Translations under genes and position numbers: made by a program | The notes under the pieces: generated by a model | Database searches by the model: none | Told to the model about the DNA's origin: nothing | Seen by the model: only the letters and a program-made list of their open reading frames with translations | Shown: one piece after another, positions 9,486-18,157 of the stretch | Layout of the letters: each line of letters starts with the position of its first letter | Position numbering within the stretch: the stretch's first letter is position 1 | Assembly: GCA_032718475.1 (NCBI GenBank) | Contig: JAUCBJ010004690.1 | Location: 1-27,837, forward strand | Source: Nemertoderma westbladi | Lineage: Eukaryota; Xenacoelomorpha; Nemertodermatida; Nemertodermatidae | Reading direction: 5' to 3' | Length of the DNA stretch: 27,837 nucleotides

Positions 9486-11219
9486 ATGCCGCCCTCTCCC
9501 ATCCGGGGAAGGCGGTCCATAACTGTTTCATGTTGCAACTGTGAGGCCGTGTTCGACGACGTCGACGACCTCCAACTCCATATCATGGAGTGTCAGGATA
9601 AACTGGATCGAGATAAACAGGAAGTTAGATCGAGCCAACTGACTGCCGTTTCGGGCTGTCAGTCCCCGGTTGAAATCCTGAAGGGTAGGCCTACTGGTAC
9701 AGGAAATCGTAAACCCAAATCTCCGAAGAAAAGGTCGAATAAGAAGGCAACCGATACGACAAAGGTGCCGGTAACAGATAAGGGTAATTTATCTGTTGCT
9801 GGTAAATCACAACTTCCAACGTCCGGCACCGGCAGTCGACTTCCTGCTAGCAGCAAAGTTTCGAGTACCAAAAGTCCAACATCTAGATTGAACAACCCAT
9901 TTGAGAAACTTAATAACGCCACTCAGGGTGACGACGAAGTTTGCACTGTGTGTGCCAAACGAGTTATTCACAATGGGTTACAATGTTATGGGTGTGACCG
10001 ATGGGAACACAGCAACCACTCGCGTATTCCGGCCGCAGTATACGACGCCCTCGGCAAGTATCCTAGCTTAGTTTTCCTATGTGTTAAATGCCGGGACCAG
10101 TCCATGTCTGAACATGTTGCTGCCGGATCTGGTTGTACCGGCACACCGGTACCGGACAGCGACAATAATCAAGTTTCTGTTGCTGACAAGCTCGAGTCGC
10201 TAACTTGTCAGATGAACGAGTTGCGCGATTTCTTAGTTGGGAAGACCTTGGAGTCGGATGGAAATAGCGACATTCGCTCACCTTCTCCAGAACCCCGCGA
10301 TGCTAGAAGACCACTCGGTCCCACTAAACGCCGCCATGACCAATGGGTAAACCCCAGTCGCCATGGCGCTCCCGCAAATCGATCCTGCAATCTCGAGGAC
10401 AAGATCAAGGACTGCGTTGCTAAAGTTATACAGACCAACAAAGTCGAAGAACAGTCAACGTTGAGATTGTATATTGAGAAACTCCCAGAAACTGGATCTG
10501 CAGAAGGCGATGCCACATCGGTGCGGGAACTACTGAGTCTTATCGACTGTGGCGGAATTCACGAATACCGACTTCGTCGTCTCAGTTCTCCTCGCAATTC
10601 CAATCTTCCTCCGCTGATAGAACTTTCGTTTAAATCACTTAACGATCGTTATCTAATCCTAAAAAACAGCTACAAACTTTCCAAATCGAAGTTTAAGAAG
10701 GTATTCGTCCGCCCCGATCTATCGTCTGCCGTTCGCAGAGAACGGGATATTTTGCGTGCTCACGCGTACCTTGTCCATAGTGACAGGAACGTACACAACG
10801 TTGTGGTTGTGTACGACAACAACGAAAGTTGTTATACGCTCAAGAAGAAGACTGCTCTGGGCCGAATCGACTGGCGATCCACAGTCACCATCACCACAGA
10901 TGACTACGATGCTGCACTAAAGCACATGGAATCTAGAAGGAAACAGTTGCGGAGCGGCCTTCGATCGACCCCCGTTTCCCGTAGCCATGGTTCTCATGTT
11001 CCAATCCAACGTGATGTTCCCTTGGACACCTCGCCAACGGCGCAAGTGGATGGTCAGGTCCCCGACGATGGTTCCGCCGTCAATCGGGTCTCCGACGATG
11101 GTTCCGCCGTCAATCGGGTCTCCGACGATGGTTCCGCCGACAATCGGGTCTCCGACGATGGTTCCGCCGACAATCTGGTCTCCGACGATGGTTCCTCCAT
11201 TATGTCGGGAAACTACTAA
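9486..11219 (+). CDS. Retrotransposon ORF1 protein with C2HC and PHD-like zinc fingers
   Basis: 577 residues from the ATG at 9486 (A at -3). The frame is open back to 9324, but the zinc finger begins just after this internal start and the upstream residues look unstructured. Residues 16-36 form a C2HC finger (C16, C19, H32, C36). Residues 153-202 form a PHD-like finger: C153, C156, C167, C170, H175, H178, C199, C202, with His at 178 where Cys is usual. A short helical stretch follows (LESLTCQMNELRDFL). Then comes an RRM-like and C-terminal RNA-binding region starting near LRLYIEKLP and including KKVFVRPDLSSAVRRERDIL. The C-terminus carries four to five SDDGSA-type decapeptide repeats. The likely role is nucleic-acid binding and RNP assembly for the element's RNA. 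The last sense codons form a slippery heptamer. Confidence 0.85.
   Translation: MPPSPIRGRRSITVSCCNCEAVFDDVDDLQLHIMECQDKLDRDKQEVRSSQLTAVSGCQSPVEILKGRPTGTGNRKPKSPKKRSNKKATDTTKVPVTDKGNLSVAGKSQLPTSGTGSRLPASSKVSSTKSPTSRLNNPFEKLNNATQGDDEVCTVCAKRVIHNGLQCYGCDRWEHSNHSRIPAAVYDALGKYPSLVFLCVKCRDQSMSEHVAAGSGCTGTPVPDSDNNQVSVADKLESLTCQMNELRDFLVGKTLESDGNSDIRSPSPEPRDARRPLGPTKRRHDQWVNPSRHGAPANRSCNLEDKIKDCVAKVIQTNKVEEQSTLRLYIEKLPETGSAEGDATSVRELLSLIDCGGIHEYRLRRLSSPRNSNLPPLIELSFKSLNDRYLILKNSYKLSKSKFKKVFVRPDLSSAVRRERDILRAHAYLVHSDRNVHNVVVVYDNNESCYTLKKKTALGRIDWRSTVTITTDDYDAALKHMESRRKQLRSGLRSTPVSRSHGSHVPIQRDVPLDTSPTAQVDGQVPDDGSAVNRVSDDGSAVNRVSDDGSADNRVSDDGSADNLVSDDGSSIMSGNY
11058..11196 (+). repeat. 30-bp tandem repeat at the end of ORF1
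   Basis: About four and a half copies of a 30-bp unit containing TCCGACGATGGTTCCGCCG. In the ORF1 frame it reads VSDDGSA(V/D)NR. The array has no stop in any of the three forward frames, so the ORF2 frame is already open here, well upstream of the ORF1 stop. Confidence 0.95.
11207..11213 (+). promoter_or_regulatory. Candidate -1 ribosomal frameshift site (G_GGA_AAC)
   Basis: GGGAAAC fits the X_XXY_YYZ rule and is phased correctly: GGA and AAC are zero-frame ORF1 codons, followed by TAC and the TAA stop. Slipping back one base gives GGG AAA CTA CTA, which continues without a stop for 29 codons to the ORF2 ATG at 11294. A weak stem (GGAG at 11222-11225 with CTCC at 11247-11250) starts 8 nt after the heptamer, a typical spacing. 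No strong pseudoknot is obvious. Reinitiation at 11294, the first ATG after the stop, is the alternative. Confidence 0.5.
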
Positions 11220-11293
11220 CGGGAGAAGATATAAACTTAATTAATACTCCGAGCACAGCCCCCACCAATTCGACTTATTTGAGTTGTTGTACT

Positions 11294-14065
11294 ATGAATT
11301 GCCAGAGTATCGGCAACAAATTACATGATTTAACGCATTTTTTAGACACATCTGGTCACACAGTGGTTGGTATTACGGAAAGTTGGTTGCGTGAGAGTAT
11401 TACCGATGCAATGGTTGTAGATCATAATCGTTTTCATATTTTTAGAAAGGACCGTGTCAGCACCACCGGCGGTGGTGTGGCCATAATAATTGATAAGGCT
11501 AAGGCTTTAAAATGTTCTAGAATTTTCCCTGACAAAAAGTATGACGATTGTGAAATAATTGCTGTTGATATTCTCGGTGACGCCCCAACAAGATTAATTT
11601 GTGCTTATCGCAGCAACAGTGTGGTATGCAGTACCATTGATTATGTTAATTTATTTTGTGATTGTATATCTAATCTATCAGATGTAAATTACCCCATTGT
11701 TTGTTTCGGCGATTTTAATTTTCGTGATTTTAACTGGGAGGCAATGACCTTTCCTGACTCTGATATATATAATGCCTTTTTTAATTGTGTACACGAGGCG
11801 GGGTTCACCCAACTTGTCAACAAACCTACAAGGGGTGTTAGTACACTGGACTTAGTTTTTACTAGTGATGTGTTGTGTGTTAGTGACGTCACAGTTGACG
11901 TCGGTTTTTCAACAAGTGACCATTCATCTGTATTTTTTAATCTATGTGGTCCCTATCAGTTTGTAAATAGTGAACCTGTACAATATTTAGATTATAAGAA
12001 CGGCGACTATGTAGCATTTTCTTCCTTTTTAGATACTCAAGATTGGCATTGCAATTTTGAATCATGTATTGCAGTAGATGATTATTGGATTGCTTTTTAT
12101 AATGTTGTTAACGCTGGTATAACGCGTTTTATTCCATGCAAAGATATTCCTGTTTCTTTTAGAAAACGTTATCCCGATCACATTAGGCAACTTCAACGAA
12201 AAAAGAAATTACTATGGAAAAGGCGGCACACACCACAGGGTAACCTAGCTTACAATAGGTGTGCGAAGGAAATTTCTAGAACAATATTTAGGAATTTGTG
12301 TCTGAGAGAAAATAAGATTTTAACCTCAGGCCGTCCAAACGCTATTTTTAGCTACATTAGTTCCAAGAGAAATTATAAATCTGGAGTTGCCCCTTTGAAT
12401 TTCAAAGGTGATGTGATCGTTGACGACGCAATTAAAGCCAGGATTTTTTCGAAGGTTCTGGCAGAGAATTACTGTAACGATGATGGTAATTGCCCCCCTT
12501 TCAGTCGTGCGGTGCCAAATAATACACATATTAGCGACATTACTTTTAATCCCAGTGTAGTACTTAAGATTTTACGAGACCTACCATCAAAGTCTGGCTC
12601 AACACCAGATGGAATGCCTAGCTTATTATACCGTAGTTTGGCTACACAGCTAGCAACGCCTTTGTCTGTTATGTTTGAAATATCTTTCAGTTTACATGTG
12701 TTACCCAATATCTGGCTTACAGCAATTGTAGTACCCCTGTTCAAGAAAGATGACCCGTCCAACCCATACAACTACCGGCCAATTTCTTTGACTTGCATTG
12801 CCTGCAAAATAATGGAAACTTGTATTAAAAATGAACTTTTAAAGTACCTACTTTCGAATGGCCTAATTTCTAAAAATCAACACGGCTTTCTCAAACGCCG
12901 CTCAACTGCAACTCATCTCCTCGAGTGCACGAACGATTGGTACAAATTATTAGATAATAAACAGAACATCGATATTATTTATATCGACTTCGAGAAGGCC
13001 TTCGATAAGGTGGTACACTCTAAACTTTTACAAAAACTGGCCGCGTATGGGATTTCAGGTAATCTATTTGACTGGATTGTCGCCTTCTTAGCTAATCGTA
13101 GTCAACGTGTTTTAGTTGGATACAAATACTCAGATTATGTTGACGTCAAATCAGGAACACCCCAAGGAAGCGTCTTGGGGCCGATTTTGTTCCTAGTTTT
13201 TGTAAACGATTTGCCTTCGGAATTTACAAATGTAGGTTGCAAACTATTTGCTGACGATTTAAAATTATATGGAAACAGTAATAATCCGGCAAACATTCAA
13301 AATGCGTTGGATAGATTAGCCAGTTGGAGTAAAACCTGGCAGCTCAATGTCGCTGCTCACAAATGTCATGTACTTCACCTTGGTACACGCACACCGAGTG
13401 AGTACACTCTCAACGGTTCTATTCTAGAACTCAAGGAGAGTTGTAAGGACCTAGGTATTATCGTTACCAAAAATCTGCGTTTCAGCAAATACTGCAGCCA
13501 ACAAGTATCCAAGGCGTATAAAATGTGCAATATATTATTTAGGTGCTTCCACACTTCTAATGTCAACGTACTTATTACGGCTTATAAGGCGTATGTTCAC
13601 CCACTGTTAGAGTATTGTACTGTGGTTTGGTCTCCTCACCAAATCTTTAATATAAAATTGGTTGAGCGCGTCCAACGATATTTCACCAGACGATTGTTTT
13701 CAAGATGTCAGTTAACACACATAGATAACAGTTACTCTAATAGATTAATACACTTGAAACTCCAACCATTAGAAGTTAGGCGAATTATTTTTGATATCCG
13801 TATGGTTTATAATATTTGTCACAATAACATTGACCTTCATTTTAACGATTTTTTCTCGCATGTGCAACGGCAAGGTTTGCGAGGCCATAACAGGAAACTG
13901 TTTGCACAGCCTAGCAGGCTAGTCGTTGTCAGAAATCGTTTTGCCAGCCGTATAGTATCCGTGTGGAATTCCTTGCCCTCAGATGCCGTTAATGCACGTA
14001 ATTTGTATATTTTTAATTGCCATATACGTCATATTGATTTTAGTCACTTGTGTCATTTTGTTTAA
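11294..14065 (+). CDS. Retrotransposon ORF2 protein: AP-type endonuclease and reverse transcriptase
   Basis: 923 residues from the ATG at 11294; the frame is open further upstream into ORF1. The N-terminal endonuclease has MNCQSIGNK, catalytic Glu29 (ITESWL), Asp140 and Asn142 (FGDFN), DLVFTS, and Ser208-Asp209-His210. The reverse transcriptase follows with NYRPISLT, GFLKRRSTATHLLE, IDFEKAFDKV, SGTPQGSVLGPILFLVFVNDL and the catalytic FADD box (652-655), then a thumb region (AYVHPLLEYCTVVW) and the C-terminal segment typical of CR1/jockey-like proteins (VWNSLP). All catalytic residues I can identify are present. The role is to nick target DNA and prime reverse transcription of the element RNA. 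It starts 74 nt after the ORF1 stop with no intervening ATG. No RNase H domain is seen. Confidence 0.93.
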   Translation: MNCQSIGNKLHDLTHFLDTSGHTVVGITESWLRESITDAMVVDHNRFHIFRKDRVSTTGGGVAIIIDKAKALKCSRIFPDKKYDDCEIIAVDILGDAPTRLICAYRSNSVVCSTIDYVNLFCDCISNLSDVNYPIVCFGDFNFRDFNWEAMTFPDSDIYNAFFNCVHEAGFTQLVNKPTRGVSTLDLVFTSDVLCVSDVTVDVGFSTSDHSSVFFNLCGPYQFVNSEPVQYLDYKNGDYVAFSSFLDTQDWHCNFESCIAVDDYWIAFYNVVNAGITRFIPCKDIPVSFRKRYPDHIRQLQRKKKLLWKRRHTPQGNLAYNRCAKEISRTIFRNLCLRENKILTSGRPNAIFSYISSKRNYKSGVAPLNFKGDVIVDDAIKARIFSKVLAENYCNDDGNCPPFSRAVPNNTHISDITFNPSVVLKILRDLPSKSGSTPDGMPSLLYRSLATQLATPLSVMFEISFSLHVLPNIWLTAIVVPLFKKDDPSNPYNYRPISLTCIACKIMETCIKNELLKYLLSNGLISKNQHGFLKRRSTATHLLECTNDWYKLLDNKQNIDIIYIDFEKAFDKVVHSKLLQKLAAYGISGNLFDWIVAFLANRSQRVLVGYKYSDYVDVKSGTPQGSVLGPILFLVFVNDLPSEFTNVGCKLFADDLKLYGNSNNPANIQNALDRLASWSKTWQLNVAAHKCHVLHLGTRTPSEYTLNGSILELKESCKDLGIIVTKNLRFSKYCSQQVSKAYKMCNILFRCFHTSNVNVLITAYKAYVHPLLEYCTVVWSPHQIFNIKLVERVQRYFTRRLFSRCQLTHIDNSYSNRLIHLKLQPLEVRRIIFDIRMVYNICHNNIDLHFNDFFSHVQRQGLRGHNRKLFAQPSRLVVVRNRFASRIVSVWNSLPSDAVNARNLYIFNCHIRHIDFSHLCHFV

Positions 14066-14371
14066 ATATGCACACATTATACCCCGCCTCGTATTTTGAT
14101 TTGATTTTGATTTTTATTTTTTTTATATTTTCTCTGTTCATAATGACTGACCGTGTTTTACCATTTTATTTTTTTAGTTTGCAATATTTTTACTTAATTC
14201 CAATAGAGATACGCTCGTAAGTGCAACATTGCCTGGGTTATCTTCTCCCTCCATACATATAATTGTTTAATTAAAGGTCTAATTCAATTTCATTTTGTGA
14301 ATATGTATGTCATTAAGATTAATTTTAAATAATTAATTATTTTATTTGTCGGTGCAATTATTTGGAGTGCA

Positions 14372-14396
14372 ATTACATTACATTACATTACATTAC
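14372..14396 (+). repeat. (ATTAC)5 tail of the CR1-like element
   Basis: Five exact ATTAC units mark the 3' end of the element, preceded by about 300 nt of T-rich 3' untranslated sequence. Short tandem-repeat tails are typical of the CR1/L2 group and serve in target-primed reverse transcription. Confidence 0.85.
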
Positions 14397-15764
14397 CAGG
14401 CTGCCAGGTTTACAGTTTAAATGAGTTATAATCTGATAATAGGCTATAGGCCTATTCCGGTTTAATTAGTTGAAAAATTCAAAATTTATATGGCATGGCA
14501 ATATAATTATGATTATTAAACGTTAAATTATTAAAAGTAATGAAAAACAAATAAATAAGTAAACCAGATATTAAAAACGTTAATGCAATTCAAAATCTTC
14601 AGAACGTCTGGTTTTCAAAAATAATAAAGTCAATACCATACACCATACCATATATCTGTATATAGTCAACATACCTGATACCATATACAGATATAGCAGT
14701 ATACTGGTATAGGATAGGCCTATGCCTATCTGCCTATATATTACTGCTGTACTGCATTATACCTACTGACTGACTGATATAGGCAATACAGCAATACTCT
14801 GATACTAATACATAGGCCTACTGTGTACTGCAATACAGCAATAGGCTTACCAATACCAATCTACAAGCAATCAAGACAGCTCAAGACACCTCAAACCTGC
14901 AAACTGTCAAACAGTTCATAATTGCTTAAATTGTGCAATCAACATTGATGCATTCTGGCATTGACGTACCGGTAGAGCTACTGTATCAGTATTAACTTCA
15001 AAAATGTTTCAGTTTATAGCATTCAATGTTACAGTACCACCCAGGCCATGGTACCACACTTAGAATTAATAGATTACAGGATTACTACGTCATTTCTGCG
15101 GTTTATACTGTGAACCTACGGCTGTACGGTGGCCCACTTCTGCAATTAAAGGGCTCTTATGATAATGTTTGATATAACGAGAGAAAGCCGCCCCAATATT
15201 AGATTATTACAACAACATATCCATTGGGTAAGAAAGTGGAGGAGAGCCAGCCCGTCTCTTAATTTTTTACTTTATATTACGCGATCAATTTTCACTCATC
15301 TCGTCATGAACCCAACATGTATGTAACCTTTTGTTAAATTTGTTGGCTATGCGTTTGCGGTTGTTTGGGCGGAGTGTGGTAGGCCTACACTTTTCACACT
15401 TAAATATTTTGGTTGTGAAATGTTACAGGGCATAGCTATCTGAGATATTTCATTTATATTTTATTATGAGAGGAAGAAGAACATACAACGTTATTTACTA
15501 TATATGTAACAAAATAATTGTTTTCGGGTTTAACTTGGAAGCCTCCCCAAATAGTTGATATACAATTATATTTAAAATTATTTCCATGGTCATGGTCATT
15601 CACCCGTCTTTAGTTAGAAATTTGTTTGCATGAAAGACAGTTTAGTTTAGTTTTTGCTGATTTATTATCTCTTATCTGACTGGGGTAATAATAAAGGATA
15701 GGAAGCAAGGAATGGAAGCAAAGTGTGACAGTAACAAATATTTCCCCGTCACCCTAGCATGTCT
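14397..15764. other. Gene-free low-complexity region between retrotransposon and satellite
   Basis: The section at 14630-14880 is a scramble of short words (CTGATACC, GCCTAT, CAATACAG, ACTGACTG). Four TAGGCCTA palindromes occur at 14447, 14715, 14813 and 15380. The rest is AT-rich unique-looking sequence with no open frame or RNA gene that I recognise. Confidence 0.5.
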
Positions 15765-15784
15765 TAAGTATATGATATATCAAA

Positions 15785-15833
15785 GGGGGAAGTTTGGATT
15801 CACTGCATAAATGCAGTTCACCAAACTTCCCCC
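15785..15833. repeat. Unit-start hairpin, copy 1
   Basis: The arms GGGGGAAGTTTGG and CCAAACTTCCCCC (13 bp, perfect) enclose a second dyad, ACTGCAT-AA-ATGCAGT. The outer arms differ from the other copies yet remain complementary. Confidence 0.9.
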
Positions 15834-16615
15834 GAATGCACACTGTAACTTCCCCCTTCCCCCAAATATACACTGTTAAATTAATTTGAAGCGATATAAT
15901 AAGTACAAAATTGTGCGAGTTTTTAATTGTGTGGTCCAATTGTTATTTGATTTCTATTTATTATTTAAAGTGCATTTAATATCACACTGGTTTAACCTTA
16001 TGTTTTATTAATTTACCCAATCGAAGCCTCATAAGGGTCGGTTATTTGTACGCATATCCCCTAATGCGCTCAGTAAGGTTCAAACAACATATTAATATGA
16101 AAATAAAGTATCTGCAAAGAAAATAACCCAATACTATATAATTTGACCTTATTAAAAAATTTGCACTTTTGCACACGTATTTGTACAAATGCACTTTAGC
16201 AGATCGTAATGGTGGCTCTTATTTAACAAACTTATGTTTATCCTCTACCGATCTACGATGGTGTATGATCAAGTGTCAGTCGCTAAAAGTGTCAAAAATC
16301 CAATTTAATAAATCTGGATTTGCGATTTTGGACCATATTCATGGACATTTTTAAGTCACTTTATAGACATAAAAAGTTAAACAAATGTTACGATTATAGT
16401 TAGAAATCATTCCAAACTACATTTTAATCCAAAAAATAACATTCTACGATGAATAGAACTGGAAATAACAGTGTTTGAAATATCGAAAAACTGTTCACTA
16501 TTTAAGTGCATTTTGCACTAAGTGCACATAAGTCTTTTCCCAAGTTTTATCCTATTTCACACACTACAATCTATCCTCTATCCAATGAAAAAAGTTTCAG
16601 ATTAAACGGCCCTGT

Positions 16616-16815
16616 AGAACCGAAGTTATTTATGTTTAAAAATAGTCACTCGAAAATTTCAAATTCTCTTGGTCACATAGTCTAGTGGTTATCAATCACG
16701 TTAATGAAACCTAAGTTCGCGGGTTCGAAATCCAATATTGACCTGACCATTCTTAATTTTTTTGCAAAAAAAATTATTTTTATTTTTTCACTAAAATCGC
16801 TCTAACTTCGGTTCT
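16616..16815. repeat. 200-bp segment bounded by a 13-bp perfect inverted repeat
   Basis: AGAACCGAAGTTA (16616-16628) and its exact complement TAACTTCGGTTCT (16803-16815) flank the tRNA-like sequence. The pair is also perfect in unit 2 and has one mismatch in units 3 and 4 (AGAACCGCAGTTA). If transcribed, the segment could fold with the tRNA-like part in the loop. Confidence 0.8.
16671..16743 (+). pseudogene. tRNA-like sequence with box A and box B, unit 1
   Basis: 73 nt, the length of a tRNA. TAGTCTAGTGGTTATCA matches the box A/D-arm region of eukaryotic tRNAs (closest in wording to tRNA-Val, also Glu and Asp), and GGTTCGAAATCC matches box B/T-arm. The ends GGTCA and TGACC pair. The anticodon arm and T stem pair poorly, so this is a tRNA-derived relic or SINE-like pol III promoter rather than a working tRNA. 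A T7 run at 16757-16763 could terminate pol III. Confidence 0.65.
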
Positions 16816-16888
16816 GGTGGTCCAAATTCAATATAATTGGTATATTCTTTGCCGTAATTTTTTTCTTAATCTTTTGAGAAGGGGTTAT

Positions 16889-16924
16889 TTTTGGCCCCAA
16901 AAAAATTAAAAAAAAGGGCCAAAA
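16889..16924. repeat. A/T-loop hairpin TTTTGGCCC / GGGCCAAAA (unit 1)
   Basis: Perfect 9-bp arms around an A-rich loop. The same hairpin occurs in units 2 (near 19803), 3 (near 22769) and 4 (near 25736), with loops of slightly different length and sequence, so the arms are better kept than the loop. Confidence 0.8.
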
Positions 16925-18122
16925 TAACGCGATATTTTTCAACCCTTAAAATTCGTAATTTTAATTATATATGTTAAGATAAAAGATAGCGGAGTTAATT
17001 TGATACTTTTTACAGGTACTTTTGGCGCAATACGCTAAATTATAATGGAGTATCGATTTGTTAAAAAAAAAAAATTTTTCGTCCCTTTTTATAAATATTA
17101 TATTTCACACGATCGTCTGCCGCTCCAGTTTTATAATACCTCCGGCGCTGTAATTAACGCTGTTAGATAGATAATTTAACGCAATATAAGTCTGTGTAAA
17201 CAAATCTCCCGTAAGTTAAGTAGTTTTCGAGCTAGACGATTTCCCGCGAAGCGAGTTTGAAGCGCGAAATTATAATTTTGGCCCTCATTTTTTTAATATC
17301 ATCCTTGGAGCAAAACCGATAGCATATTTGAATTCCCCGTATCGATATTGACCGCATAGAATGTACCTTAACCAACTAAAGTTAAAAATAAAAAAATATT
17401 CGATAAAAACTACTTTACAAATTCTGGCCCTTTTTGGCCCCTATTGCCGACATATTTTTTGTACCCCCATTCGATAGGAACGTAGCCCCAATAGTCTTCT
17501 ACGAGTTTCATAAAAGAATTAGTGGATTCCTACCCGCGTTGTCGAATTAAACATTTCGGAAATAAGTGTTCCAAAAAAGACGGACAAAAACGTACAAATT
17601 TACGGCCCCTTTTTCCACCCGAAATTTTAATAAATATCTTACCCCCATTCGATACGAAGGTAGTACCACTCTTCCCCTTTCCAACCGCGTTACTTTCGTC
17701 CCCGTACGATTAATATTAGCCGAGTTATAGCGGATCCTGCAAAGTCATTTTGTCCGTTTTTTCAACTTTGACGGACAATTTCGGGAAAAAGGCGTGGTAA
17801 TCTTTTTTGAAAAAAAAAACGAATTCACCAATTAATCCCTTCTATCGTATCCCGGCGTCGGCTAAGCAATAACCTAGGGTTTTTTCGAGCCACTGTAGAG
17901 CGCCTTTCAAATTTTTTTTAAAAAAGTCGAAAAAATGACGGTTTTTTGTCCGCCGTGTCCGTCGAGGGGATAGATTTACTAATGTTAGAGTTGCTAATAT
18001 CTTAGAATTCCGAGCCGCTCCCCTGGTGCGAAAATAAAAAAAATTGGTCAGTTCCTTCATCGAAAAGTCCCCCAGAATCCCAAGTTAACCTATATAGTTA
18101 GCGATGGGCTGCGGCTTTGGGA

Positions 18123-18157
18123 GCGGCCGCGGTATTCACCTCCCTCATAGCGGCCGC
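18123..18157. repeat. GC-rich hairpin with TTCACCTCCCTCA loop, unit 1
   Basis: Arms GCGGCCGC and GCGGCCGC (each also self-complementary) enclose a loop containing TTCACCTCCCTCA. The 12-mer AGCGGCCGCGGT is also a direct repeat here. Confidence 0.85.

Larger units (their letters stand above)
9324..14396 (+). mobile_element. CR1/jockey-superfamily non-LTR retrotransposon, apparently full length
   Basis: It has two long open frames (zinc-finger/RNA-binding ORF1; endonuclease plus reverse transcriptase ORF2), a short 3' untranslated region and a 3' tail of five ATTAC units (14372-14396), as in CR1-group elements that end in short tandem repeats rather than poly(A). No stop or frameshift interrupts either ORF, so the copy is young and may be active. 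The 5' boundary is uncertain: 9324 is only where the ORF1 frame opens, and the true 5' end may lie further upstream. I found no clear target-site duplication. The family assignment rests on domain order and motif wording. Confidence 0.88.

Noticed and set aside
10987-11244. 85-codon frame across the 30-bp repeats of ORF1
   Set aside because: It exists only because the repeat is open in every frame. ORF1 is the coding frame, supported by its zinc fingers.
16671-16743. Functional tRNA gene
   Set aside because: Length, box A and box B fit, but the anticodon stem and T stem do not pair properly and no clear anticodon loop can be assigned, so I call it tRNA-like only.
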